Origin: Trachythela sp. YZ-2020
Taxonomy: Eukaryota; Cnidaria; Anthozoa; Malacalcyonacea; Clavulariidae
NCBI GenBank assembly: GCA_016169945.1
Contig: JADLSH010000393.1
Span: forward strand, 10,267,501-10,331,500
Reading direction: 5' to 3'
Length of the DNA: 64,000 bases
How positions within the stretch are numbered: position 1 is the stretch's first letter; each line of letters opens with the position of its first letter. Both the position numbers and the translations under genes were made by a program. The notes under the pieces were generated by a model. It did no database searches and had not been told where the DNA came from. It saw nothing but the letters and a program-made list of their open reading frames with translations. Shown here piece after piece: positions 54,501 to 64,000 of the stretch.

Positions 54501-55716
54501 TAATATTGTCAGGAAACTGCAGCTGCCAAGTGTGATGAGAGTGTAATCGATAATATTTGCATCCTGTTTGACCTAAAGGTATAATGTAACAGTAACATGG
54601 AATGACAATTTACAGAATCACCCATTTTGCCTGGCGCTGTTCCCCATTTCTGGAAGAATAAAGTACAAGCAAGGTGCTTTTCCACTGGACAGAATGGTAC
54701 TGTTTCATCAGTCACTCGCTCATTTATGGGCATTTAGCTAAAGAAAGATGGTCAACGGTTTCAACATTACTCGATCACGCGTATATGTGATTACCTGTGT
54801 GTGTGTGTGTGTGTGTGTGGTGGGGGGATGTTGGGTGGTGGAATAAGGTTGCCTCCCCTAACAATTTGGCCCCGTACGCCTATATGCCTAGAGGTTCTTT
54901 CATTTCCATTTTCAGACGAAAGATTATTAAGACTACTGATGATTAGCAAATTACATGCTTGCGATCAATTTTATCAGAATTTTATATTGTATTTTTCGTT
55001 ATTTTTATAGGAATTTAGCCTAAACAATATGGATTATGGCTTTGTTAAACAATTAATATGGTTACTTTCACGACGTTATCCTGAAAGATTAGGAAAATGC
55101 TTGATTCTTAATTCACCATTTCTTTTCTCAGGATGTTGGCTTGTTATTAAGTTATGGTACGTTTTCCATTTCAAACTAAACTGATTTCGTTCCTACCAAT
55201 AGGTAAATGTAACAACAGGGCGAACCTTCTCAAACCAGACAAGCGGTCATTTACTCTTTCTATTTGTAAAATGTTTGTAGTTTTGCCTTTTTTTTTAAAC
55301 GAAGCTATTCAGCTGTTTACGCATATCAAAAATCTTAAATTGCATAATAAATCATTCATGAGAAATTTTCCATGTTCACATTGATCATTCGTCGTTATGC
55401 GACCAAGAATCGTTGTGCTGCATCGGTAGTGAATATTTTTAAATATCAAGGTTTCAGTATATAAAAGGACCGAGGAAATGCCGTGGCATTGGGTGAAATT
55501 CCTATGATTTTAAAGGCAGCGCTGTTTTACAGTACAAGGTGTCAGTACAACAACATTTGTTTGCGATTGCAAGCTTCTTACTTGGATTCACTCTGGATAT
55601 TTTCTTTTTACAGGTTAAACGAAGTAACAAGATCTAAAATTATATTTATTAGAGACAAGAATCACCTTCAAGAATACATTGATCAAGAATGCATTCCATC
55701 AACGTTGTTCTCGTGA
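48582..55716 (+). CDS. CRAL-TRIO (Sec14-like) domain protein, 228 aa
   Basis: Exons 48582-48671, 52949-53145, 53673-53757, 54513-54578, 55011-55156, 55614-55716. All have GT-AG junctions, and phases join to 229 codons including the stop. The first exon begins MATSDNSDVFSESP. Family landmarks: the N-terminal CRAL-TRIO helix DACLKRFLKAF, then FEGLVKYIKWRREYGV, the GKVLLPNSKDKAGRPAVLVY strand, and the lipid-pocket segments around NNMDYGFVKQLIWLLSRRYPERLG and ILNSPFLFSGCW. SKIIFI and IPSTLFS close the domain. Such proteins bind and move small hydrophobic ligands (phosphoinositides, tocopherol, retinoids); the ligand cannot be predicted here. There is no GOLD or MSP domain after the lipid-binding domain, so it is a minimal form. 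Divergent from POLR1E. Confidence 0.87.
48888..49157 (-). other. Unrecognised minus-strand ORF in CRAL-TRIO intron 1
   Basis: An 89-codon frame with balanced composition contains GSTSTGLEALGINPTGPNIR and DFERFITLRSWEDVLTLL. It looks coding-like but no family is recognised. It may be an exon remnant of a mobile element. Confidence 0.25.
49200..50371. other. CRAL-TRIO intron 1, no gene recognised
   Basis: AT-rich; includes an ACATAC-rich short repeat near 49595-49650. No exon or element is supported. Confidence 0.4.
50372..51234 (-). pseudogene. Rhodopsin-like (class A) GPCR pseudogene
   Basis: A G-protein-coupled receptor gene without introns, on the opposite strand inside CRAL-TRIO intron 1. 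TM1 is in one frame (GSLINVVLLFVVNGVFTFVG), TM2 in a second (DLVVVIVSHPLIICLSV). TM3 to TM7 (50372-50944) are in one good frame. That frame includes TIERYLATAHPLFHRH, an ERY variant of the DRY box, and TM6 LLAVLCFFCCFIPFILYF. Reading from 51234, one frameshift lies near 51060, another near 51020, and an in-frame TAA just before 50944, so no continuous receptor is possible. The NPxxY motif of TM7 is not seen in standard form. Ligand unknown. Confidence 0.7.
52341..52574. mobile_element. TIR element, 234 bp, 7-bp TSD
   Basis: Ends CATAGAATAGGAAATGAC and GTCATTTCCTATTCTGTG are near-complementary, with about 30 bp of inverted repeat extending through RGGCCACT. CCTGAAT flanks both sides (52334-52340 and 52575-52581). 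No ORF. It lies in CRAL-TRIO intron 1. Superfamily undecided. Confidence 0.82.
54796..54820. repeat. (GT)n microsatellite
   Basis: About 12 GT dinucleotides, in the intron before CRAL-TRIO exon 5. Confidence 0.9.
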
Positions 55717-56025
55717 CAAAACTACGTAGAAGATTGGTCAATGTTACTTTTAATTGTATATTTTATTTACAATAGTCTTATTTATTAATATTCTGTTATA
55801 ACAGAATGTAGATATATTTATTCCAAATATTAGCTGGTGTAGAATATCTCACTCGTGTAAGTAAATATACAAACTAATAAATTTTTCGTATTTCAGGCTA
55901 CTTTGTGGCATGCCATTTTTAACACTGGATTATAGAAGCAAGCATTTCAAAAAAGTAGTGAAGTCTTTCTAGAAACGGTTTCCCCGTACGGCTAGTGTTA
56001 AATCGAACATTATCAACGGCATTTC
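55717..56025. other. 3' flank of CRAL-TRIO gene
   Basis: AT-rich presumed 3' UTR and flank. AATAAA occurs near 55876. No other gene. Confidence 0.45.
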
Positions 56026-56651
56026 TCATCAATCAATCAATCATTTTTAATTCGCCACCAATACCATTTACATCTTTTATAATAATTTATCTATATACAT
56101 GACAATGTACTAGCTTGTATCAATGGCAAGGAGACATCCGGAAACCACAGGACTTATAAATTGGATGCCTCCTTCGTGCCTTAAATAGGTAAATACTATA
56201 CGTTTTAGTAAATATTAAATGCGTACAAATGCAATGGTACAACGACAGTAATTCATCATAAAAATATATTTATGATTTAAGCAGATGTTTCAACAATCTA
56301 TTCCTGAAGCAATTTAAAGTCTCTGCATTTTTAACGGTATCAGGGAGAGAATTCCATAGTTTTGGACCTTGAAAAAGTATTGTGAGTGTTTTATATTAGT
56401 TCTACATAAGTGAGATCGATATGAATCAGCATTTCTGGTGGTGTAATTATGAAACTGGCTGCTAATGCTAAATAGGTTAAGAAAAGAAGGTGGAAGCGTT
56501 TTATTGTGATAAGAAAACATGAATTTCCCAATACATAAAGAATTAATCTTATAAATATCCAGCAAATTTAGTTTACTATAAACAGCGGAGCTGTGTGTGC
56601 GAGAAATGCAGAATTAGTCAGTATAGTCTCACAACTCGTTTCTGTAGTGTA

Positions 56652-56824
56652 AAGGCTGATTTCCATTCAGTGCAAAATGTCGCGCGATCGACCTTTTACG
56701 ATCGTTTTCTTTTGAATTATGAGCCCTCGACCGGATCCGTTCCAGTCGAATGCTCATAATTCAAAATAAAACGATTGCAAAAAGTCGATCGCGCGAGATT
56801 TTGCACTGAATGGAAATCAGCCTT
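56652..56824. mobile_element. Foldback element, 173 bp, inserted in the LINE
   Basis: Arms starting AAGGCTGATTTCCATTCAGT and ending in its complement pair over about 70 bp, with GATCGCGCGA-type words inside. The centre is CGACCGGATCCG. It separates two parts of the LINE C-terminal coding region, so it arrived after the LINE. Confidence 0.85.
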
Positions 56825-58523
56825 AAGTATACGTTTTAAGTTGGAAACGTAGGTAGACGACCAAACAGAACAAAGTAGGTAAGATACGGATAAATTAAAG
56901 TATAATATAGCGACAATTTTGTATAGGTAGACAGATTAAAACGAGTACAAACGTCTAAGAAAACCCCAAGGAATTTAATCTGTTGTGTACGAGTAATCAA
57001 ATTGCCATCGAGTAAGAGAGTCAAATCATGTGTAGTTTTCTTTTGCTTAGGTTGAAAAATGACAAAATTAGTTTTATCAATATTAACAGACAGTTTACTA
57101 GCGCTAGCTTTCATCCAAGAGCCGATATTTTGTAGTGCTTCATTTAATACTGTAGCCAGTATGACAGGATCTGAGTGAGAAAAGCAAATGCTGGTGTCAT
57201 CTGCAAATAATATACATTTTGCCAGTAGTGAGGCGTTTGGGAGATCATTTACATAGAGGATAAAAAATAGTGCAGGGCCCAATATTGACCCTTGAGGTAC
57301 ACCACACTGAATAATCTTTGAGTAGAAAAAATAAATTGTTTTCGATTTCTAAAATAGCTTTTAATCCAATTTAGCGCCACTCCACGAATACCATATCGCT
57401 CCAGGTTAGAAAATAATATGTTATGGTTAAGAGTATCAAATGCTTTAGACAAATCTAGGAAAACACCTGCTGTGATTTCTTTCCTATCAATAGCAGTTGC
57501 AATTTTGTTTATCAAGTGGATAAGAGCAAGATTGGTTGAATGATTAGATCGAAATCTGTCAAGCGGTTATACATGACTCTTAATTTCGTATATTTTTGAG
57601 AAGCTCGACAAAATAGAAATAGGTCTATAGTTAGTAAATAGATCTTTTTCGCCTGATTTAAAAATAGGAATTATTTTAGTTACTTTTAGTTTATCTGGAA
57701 ATATGCCTTCCTCGAGGGACTTATTGATTATATGTGTTAATGGTCTGATATTACTTCAAACGAGTATTTAATAATGTGCATAGGTACCTGATCACAACCA
57801 GGTGCTTTCCCGTTCTTAAATGACATACACATCTCTCGCAGTTCACTAACTGTTTGAAGAATATTGTATCATCAACACTAGGTCCAAGGAAATCATAAAA
57901 TGAATAATTTGTTGGGGTAATTTTTCTTGCTATGGATGGGCCATTCTCTGTGAAGTATTTACAAAAACCATTGGCAATTGCAGAGGGGTCAGTGATCGTC
58001 GTGTTATTTGATCTGAATGATGTCGACAATGAGGTCTTCTTACTTTTGACGTTGGTAATTTCATTTATTAATTTCCATGTTCAAATCATTTTTAGCTAAT
58101 TCAAATTGTTATCATAGTACGTTGTTTTCGCTATTCTAATTAAATTATTCAATTTATTTTTGTATCTTTTGTATTGAGAATCACGTGCTGGCGTATAGGA
58201 TTTGCAAGATATTTTTGTATATAACTTATTCTTCTTTCTTACAGAAGCTAATAACCCTATTAACTATTTTTAAGGGACACCGTAGAAAAGTCTTCGAAAT
58301 GCCTGTGATATTCTGCAGCAAAATAATCAATAAAGATCACTCGGTCCTGCCCCGCCAAAACACTAGTCCAGTCAACTTGAGATAAATTAGTTTGAAATTT
58401 ATTTAGGTGTAATTCATTGTAATTACGCTTATAATACTTAGTCTCGCTATTGCATGCCACTGACTTGGTATTTGAAAATGCAACTACTGGTAAATGGCAT
58501 GGTCCGACATGTCATTAAGTAAT

Positions 58524-58667
58524 AGTTCAAACACGAGTAGGAGGACTTCCTCCGATTTCTAAACACCGAGAAGGGTATATTCATACGAGGCGAAGCCGAG
58601 TATATTTTAACGAATTTCGAGGTGTTTAGAAATCGGAGGAAGTCCTTCCTTACGAGTGTTTGAACTT
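58524..58667. mobile_element. Foldback element with GGCGAAGCC centre, inserted in the LINE
   Basis: Arms AGTTCAAACACGAGTARGGA... and complement pair over about 45-50 bp (TTCCTCCGATTTCTAAACACC). The centre is GAGGCGAAGCCGAG. Same architecture as 42367-42473. Confidence 0.8.
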
Positions 58668-58991
58668 ACTTCTCAAACGAACGTGTATTTTGCGAGAAAA
58701 CCGACGTGAAAGTTCACTTAATTTATGTAATTTTTCCTCTGATTTCAAACCATCTTCCACGCTTTGTTTTTGGTTCATGATGAGTTTGAGAAGTATGACC
58801 ATATACATTTACACTATTTTGTGAAAAGTTGTTTGTAAATATGTTATCAAGAGTGTAGCTGAATGAGAAGTTTCCGCGTTGGCCTATTAATGAGAGGAAT
58901 AAACATTAACATGTACGACAACAAAGAATCCATTCTTGCGTGAATGCATGTTGGTCATAATGAAATAGGTCTAGGTTAAAATCACCCGTAA

Positions 58992-59203
58992 TACAGGGTG
59001 TCCCCCAAAAAAGTTCCCCTATAGAAATCACTCTTTTGTTGTTAAACGTGCGTTGTTATACCTCTGGGAATTTAAAATAGCTTCTAAAACGAACAGCAAC
59101 ACAAAAATATCAAATTACAAATTCGTCTTACCGTCATTTTTAAAGGGACACCCTGTACTGTATAACATTGATTAATATGATTTTTATATTGGGACACCCT
59201 GTA
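58992..59203. mobile_element. Mariner-like MITE (208 bp plus TA duplication) inserted in the LINE endonuclease
   Basis: The left end is CAGGGTGTCCC at 58994. The right end GGGACACCCTG closes at 59201, with TA on both sides (58992-58993, 59202-59203). A second copy of the right end closes at 59155, so the element contains a partial internal duplication. The LINE reading frame on either side lines up exactly if the insert plus one TA is removed, which supports the boundaries. Confidence 0.85.
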
Positions 59204-60003
59204 TAACATTGCTTATTGTCTTTGGAGATAATTGAAAGAATTTTGTTGAATTCCTCGATAAAAGAAACCACGTTACCACGTTTTGGTTGGGTGGACGATA
59301 AACAGTCCCTACAATAATATTTTTCCCAAGAGGATTGGGAATTTCAACAAACAGAGACTCAATTACTTCATGTAGGATTAGAAATTGTGCAATTTTGAAT
59401 TAATTTGTATTGAAAATAATCACTTAGATAAAGACCTACCACCTGTTTTATTCTGGCGATGATTGGAAATGAAATTATAACCAGGAAGATTTACCAAATC
59501 AAGCGTATCATTATTTAACCAGGTTTCAGATACTCCAATAACAGAAAATGGGTTTAACGATTTTGTAGTTAGCACATTGAACCTATCGAAACTGTCCGAG
59601 GAGAAAAATACTCGTGTGGATAGGAATGGTCTTTAAGGTTTTGCTTTAATGGGTACTTTACTTAGGTCGTGTTTGTATATAGATATTGTTCAACCGATAG
59701 TGACTTTGGCGATTCATCATTCACCCTCCATTACCATGCAACCTCTGAAAATCCGTAACGCATATCAAGAAAACCGATATGTCTCCGCAACGGACCACGG
59801 AAATGGAAATTTCTAATAGTCAGAAGCTACTTCGCAGTTTTTACAGCGGTTCGTTCAAATACGACGATAATATATTTCGCTTTATATCACCCGAGTCAGA
59901 GAGGCAGCGTTTAATATAAGATTTTGACGATAACCAGACATACAGTAGGAGCACATGGATATTTTGTAAGATTGTGGGATTCATGAAGTACATACCAGAG
60001 CTA

Positions 60004-60464
60004 GGTGGTAAAGGGTATTTTCGTAAGCCGTGAATGCCAATATTAGTTCCCGTGAAATGACGGATTTTTATGTCGTGAAACGTGATTTACATCCCTAGCC
60101 GTGAGCCGTGATTGCCGGTAATTTTTGTCGGTGAACGAGAAATGTATTTGAGGCTGGTAGAACAAAGACAGGACGAGTAGTGAGAAGTGAAGAGCAATGC
60201 TTTGGATGTAACAATTTTACTGCATGCATGTATTTTCTTGATTTTTATTTATATCGGTTGGTTTTTTAAAAATTGTTTCCATGTTGAGTTTTTATTGGTG
60301 AAATTAGTTTCGAAAACGTAAAAATAATGTAGAAAATAAAATTTACACAGTTGAAAACGTTTTCTTCAATTTTCGTGAAATGGCTACTTTTTTTACATGA
60401 GAAACGTGAAATGGCTGTTTTTCTTCACGTGAAACGTGATCCGACCCCCCCCCCTTTACCACCC
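60004..60464. mobile_element. Probable TIR element rich in CGTGAAA words
   Basis: GGTGGTAAAGGG at the left and CCCTTTACCACC at the right are inverted. The interior repeats GTGAAATG, GTGAAACGTGAT and GCCGTGA. No clean target duplication and no ORF, so the limits are approximate. Confidence 0.5.
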
Positions 60465-60542
60465 ACATACCAATCTGACCTCGCAAGCCTCGCTTTTTTA
60501 ATCGAGTGTGTTCTGGCGGGAGTAAAGGTAAACGACCACATC

Positions 60543-60543
<1 letters not shown>

Positions 60544-60579
<36 letters not shown>
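60544..60579. repeat. (GATT)n microsatellite
   Basis: About nine ATTG/GATT units. It may mark the 3' tail of an old LINE copy, but no LINE body was recognised beside it. Confidence 0.9.
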
Positions 60580-60829
60580 AAAGAGCCTGGTCAACCTCGT
60601 ACCCAGGACATATTAGACTTTAAGAAGGTTCTGGCGTAAGCTTGTAAGGTTTGATCAAATCAATGTCTATACTATTAAATAGCTATCCATCAAGGCATAT
60701 TTTAAGGAATTTACAGTGGTGGGCCAAAACTAAGATTAGGGCCCTGAGTATTGATTACGATTGTGTAGTATCAAATGCTTCCTGGACTCATTGGATGATT
60801 GAAATGCGATCTTGTATTTGTGTTTTATT

Positions 60830-61095
60830 CAGGGGTGGCGCCAGGAATTCCCCAATGAGGGGGCTAGGGTCGGCAACGAGGGGGCTAAGTTCTTAGAGGC
60901 AGTCAAACTTTTTATCTGATGTTCAATCTGGGGGGAGGGTTCGGGGGCATGCTCCCACGAGAAACATTTTGAATCTCTGAAACGGTATTTCCTGTGTTTT
61001 GAGGGTACTTGTCAGATAGAATTGTCACGCTCGTTATGCTCGTTACGGGGGGGGGACGCTAGAGTTCGCTGTAGCCCCCTCTAGCGCCACCCCTG
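60830..61095. mobile_element. hAT-like non-autonomous element, 266 bp
   Basis: Ends CAGGGGTGGCGC and GCGCCACCCCTG are inverted. The 8-bp flanks are GTTTTATT (60822-60829) and GTTTTTTT (61096-61103), 7 of 8 identical. The interior is G-rich with no ORF. Confidence 0.8.
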
Positions 61096-61446
61096 GTTTT
61101 TTTCTTCACAGACACGCGTCCGTACAGTGGGAGGATGGGCGCAAAAGGAATGCTCAATAACTCTAGTCTTCAGTATGGTAGTCTACTATAGGCTATAGTG
61201 TGCAATAGTAAAGAGTAGATCAGCTGTAATATGGAATAGATGTAATTGATATAAAAATACAAAAATAAACATGTGTTCCACTGTGCACTAAACAGTACTT
61301 TTTCTCTTTGAATTTGCCAGAATGTAAAAATGATGCTACGAGGGCCCAAGCAGTGGTGGACCAATTGTCTGTCAGTGGTGGGCCACTTGTAGGGCCTGGT
61401 GAGCCAAATGGTCCATATACGGCCAGTCTATATGTTAAAATATGCC

Positions 61447-61526
61447 TTGCTATCCATATTACTATATAGCTATCCATACCACTATATATAGCTATCCATA
61501 CCACTATATATAGCTATCCATACTAC
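61447..61526. repeat. 24-bp tandem repeat (AGCTATCCATACCACTATAT)
   Basis: Three to four imperfect copies of a unit containing AGCTATCCATA, AT-rich, in intergenic sequence. Confidence 0.75.
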
Positions 61527-61824
61527 ATCTGACCAATCATACACGAACAAAAAACACAACAAATCCCCTTAAAAAACATATAATTTTTCATCAGAATAAA
61601 ATACTATAGCAGTACAGCACCGGAGTATAGATATAAATAATTTACAACTTTATTTTCATAAATTAAGATGTGTGGACAATATTGGTAATGTTTTCCAGGC
61701 TAATGAACAGTTTCGAGAATAATTAATAACAGTGCAGTTGTCAGTTAGTTAAATTGAAGAAATAAAGTAGATAGTTTCTTGGGGGAATAAAGTGGAACAA
61801 AAAATATCATCTGATATTCACAAA

Positions 61825-61918
61825 AGCCCGATTTACACTAAAAGTATAGTTTTTATCCACAATGGTGGTATATATGGTAGCATTGATCTGGTAAAATACT
61901 TGTAGTGTGAATCGGGCT
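61825..61918. mobile_element. Small TIR element, 94 bp
   Basis: AGCCCGATTTACACTA and TAGTGTGAATCGGGCT are inverted. No ORF and no sure target duplication. Just downstream of the convertase gene. Confidence 0.6.
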
Positions 61919-62244
61919 AAAATACTGTACTAACTAATTTTGCAAGCGGCATGAATAAAAATTAAGTTTGTGTAATATAAAGGAATTCGTTTTATATGCA
62001 CTATTGAATTTTGTTCTGGATTTGCTTATGAGGCTGAAGCAACTTGTGTATTATTAAACGACCGTAACTCAAAGCACCAAACTCAGGCAAAAACCCTTTC
62101 CATATTAACTATGGTAAGGATTTGAAAAAGAAATTTGACAAATGGTTGGTGAAAATTAAAAGAATTGGAAAACCAAATGTTATTCTCTAAAAAATTATCC
62201 TAATTGCACAAACTTAATTATGATTCCTGCGATCAAAAATCAAA
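61919..62244 (-). other. Presumed 3' UTR of the convertase gene
   Basis: AT-rich sequence following the stop codon at 62245; no other coding signal. Confidence 0.4.
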
Positions 62245-63380
62245 TCATTCATCAGTTCCATACAATGTTATACTCCAGTTAAGGAGATAACCAGCAGGAG
62301 TCTTCTTTCGTGATGATATACCATTTTCACTGAAGTCGCCAGTGAAATCCCACGGATTTCGTTTCTCGTCAACAGGTATCTCATCTCTCATGTATTCTTC
62401 CTTGTATCGACCATGGTGAACCTCGTCATGCATAAAGTCGTACGCCCCAGGGATAAAATCTCTTGCTCGGTTTGCTTTTCTTTCATCTAATATCTTACGG
62501 TAACGATCTTCATTATCTTGTGTACGGTAATTTAATGAACTTTGGCCTTGATCTCGTATATATAGGGTCCATTCTCCGACTGGATTTTCACCCCATAAAT
62601 GAACAGTCATGAAAGACCAGTCTTTGAGGCCTTTCTGGGAGGTATCAAATTTCCTTGGGGTAAGTAGATTGCTGGATGTACCGCTAGGAGAAACTACTGT
62701 GATATTGAGATCACCACGGCAACGATGACGTAATGTAACAGTGATATCAACATGCTCAACCTTTTTGACTTCATTCTTCTGTCCTCGACACCCGGTTGTT
62801 GTGAGTTGTACAACAAGTTCACCACGATAAGGAATTGGAGCATTCTTTTGTTTACCAAGGACTTTACAGATATGTTGTGGTGGAACGTTCTTCCATTTTA
62901 GACCAGCTTTAACCATCGCAAGTGCATCCATTCTTCCAAACCCGAACTTGTGGTTGAACTCAATGCCGGCGCCATTTCTTTTCCATCCCTCGTCCAGTGG
63001 ACTTGTTTTCTTTGCGGTATTCACGACAATATGTTGTACATCACGCCAGGTGAGATTTGGATTTGCTTCGAGAAGTAAAGCAATAATTCCTGCGGCTAGT
63101 GGAGCGGCTGAAGATGTTCCTCTGAAGGTTTTCTCGCATTGATGATGAAGTCCAGTTGTGATGAGTTTATCTCCGGTGAAGATTGTCCCACGATGACTGT
63201 CAGCTGTGAATACTACAGCAACAGTAGATGCACATTTCTCATCATAGTAGGTAGATAAACCATGGTCACTGATAGCACCAATAGACAGAGTATATATACT
63301 GGTTGTGTAACCATCACAATCACAATCATCACCAACTAAACCACCATTACCAGTCGCCCACACGTAGATATTACCTTTGC
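62245..63380 (-). CDS. Furin/kexin-type proprotein convertase, 3' exon (half of S8 domain plus P domain)
   Basis: Subtilisin-like serine protease that cleaves precursors at dibasic sites in the secretory pathway. This exon of about 378 codons starts at an acceptor (TTAG, exon from 63380) and opens with KGNIYVWATGNGG, so the oxyanion-hole Asn is present (not the Asp of PC2). CDCDGYTTSIYTLSI follows, then the catalytic Ser in FRGTSSAAPLAAGIIALLLEA. LTWRDVQHIVVNTAK and GIEFNHKFGFGRMDA close the catalytic domain. The P domain (about residues 150-372) has CRGDLNITVVSPSGT, WSFMTVHLWGENPVGEWTLYI and ends NWSITLYGTDE at the stop. An insertion of about 80 charged residues separates the last two P-domain strands. 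There is no transmembrane or Cys-rich tail. Asp and His of the triad lie in exons beyond the right edge. Confidence 0.94.
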
Positions 63381-64000
63381 CTAAGAGTCACAAGAACATT
63401 AACAAACATCAGTATATTATTGCTCTTCGGTATTCGTTCGTAATCATTTTTTGATTGAGGTTTAAACGTATAAGGGCCTATATACGGTATACGGTTGGTA
63501 TATTGTGTATTATAAGAGTAGATTGCATGTTTTCTTAAACAAACGTAAACTATCGTAAACAAACAACATGTAGTTAGTGAAATAGAAAATAGAATCAGAT
63601 GCGTCCCGGTACCATTTTGAAAAAAAGATCTGCTATTTATTTAAAAACAAAGAAGATGGATCATGATATATTGCAATGTTATTCTCGCAGCGGAAATAAT
63701 ATATTAGAACAACCAGAATGGTTGTAAGTTCATGAGTGTATAACTGGCGACCTTACATTTAGAAGCATATTTCTAATAGACCATTTTCTAATGGAAATTT
63801 TTGCTAACTCCAGTACTCCCTGGGGGGAAAGTCGTGGCTTGCACGAGGCAGAGCCTAAGATTTCCTAAGATCGAGACTTGCACGAGGCCGAGTAATGACT
63901 GTTGACCTCATGGAGGACTGGAACTATGAAAAAATTGCATTTATTCTAAACTAGGTTTGCAAAGGATTGTAGTAAGATCTAAACACATCCACTGAACTAT
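63381..64000 (-). other. Intron of the convertase gene
   Basis: No further convertase exon was recognised before the window ends. A short repeat (CTTGCACGAGGCMGAG, twice, near 63838 and 63875) may be a decayed palindrome. Confidence 0.5.

Larger units (their letters stand above)
56026..59690 (-). mobile_element. Degenerate non-LTR retrotransposon (CR1/Jockey-like LINE), ORF2 relic
   Basis: On the minus strand, in order: an APE-type endonuclease piece (about 59690-59200, with SETWLNNDTLDLVNLPGY and the VYRPPNQN motif, then GDFNLD near 58985), a linker, and a reverse transcriptase. The RT palm has [18 protein letters not shown] at 57460-57400 and FADDTS at about 57215. A C-terminal region follows (56565-56314, TRNADSYRSHLCRTN). 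The 3' end is near 56026 in a (TGAT)n tail, typical of CR1-like LINEs. Several frameshifts and stops break the frame. It is interrupted by the elements at 58994-59201, 58524-58667 and 56652-56824. No ORF1 was recognised; the 5' end is approximate. Confidence 0.87.

Noticed and set aside
55154..55384. Plus-strand ORF after CRAL-TRIO exon 5 as coding extension
   Set aside because: The donor at 55157 joins in phase to 55614, giving the conserved SKIIFI segment; the read-through frame has no similarity.

Overview
This is a eukaryotic, metazoan nuclear window. It is AT-rich and has many introns with GT-AG junctions. It is dense in short palindromic and terminal-inverted-repeat elements and carries one decayed LINE. 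The gene content (furin/kexin-type convertase, CRAL-TRIO protein, Pol I subunit A49, prostaglandin-reductase-type enzyme, rhodopsin-like GPCR relic) points to an invertebrate animal. A cnidarian is my best guess from overall style, but nothing here proves it.

Layout, left to right. 1-5743 has no recognised gene; it holds three blocks of a GATC-rich satellite (1340-1865, 4028-4855, 5112-5312) and two blocks of a CCATGG-rich repeat. 5744-10181 (+) is a PTGR1/2-type NADPH-dependent reductase in seven exons, missing only its first ~30 residues; a hAT-like element and two hairpins sit in its last intron. 10908-33197 (-) is a giant coiled-coil gene of four coding exons and about 5,440 codons. One exon is 11.7 kb and has a single apparent frameshift; the introns hold foldback elements and an unrecognised opposite-strand ORF. 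34943-48170 (-) is POLR1E/RPA49 in 12 coding exons, rebuilt by phase and family match. Its first intron (about 7.9 kb) contains a ~1.45-kb minisatellite with a 14-bp unit, several transposons and a possible secreted-peptide exon. Its terminal coding segment is repeated as decayed tandem copies downstream of the stop.

48582-55716 (+) is a small CRAL-TRIO (Sec14-like) lipid-binding protein in six exons, divergent from POLR1E across about 410 bp. Its first intron holds a broken GPCR on the opposite strand. About 56026-59690 (-) is a degenerate APE-type non-LTR retrotransposon interrupted by three younger palindromic or TIR insertions. 60000-61100 holds further TIR elements. 62245-63380 (-) is the 3' exon of a furin/kexin-type proprotein convertase whose upstream exons lie beyond the right edge; its P domain carries an unusually long insertion.

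The genes are ordinary unlinked housekeeping or signalling genes, not an operon or pathway cluster. The most unusual material is the giant coiled-coil ORF with its TTT-TAA frameshift site, the tandem decay products of the POLR1E last exon, the 14-bp minisatellite ending 33 bp from a splice acceptor, the helically phased GATC satellite, and the set of small elements with clean ends and target-site duplications. No CRISPR array, rRNA or tRNA gene was seen.
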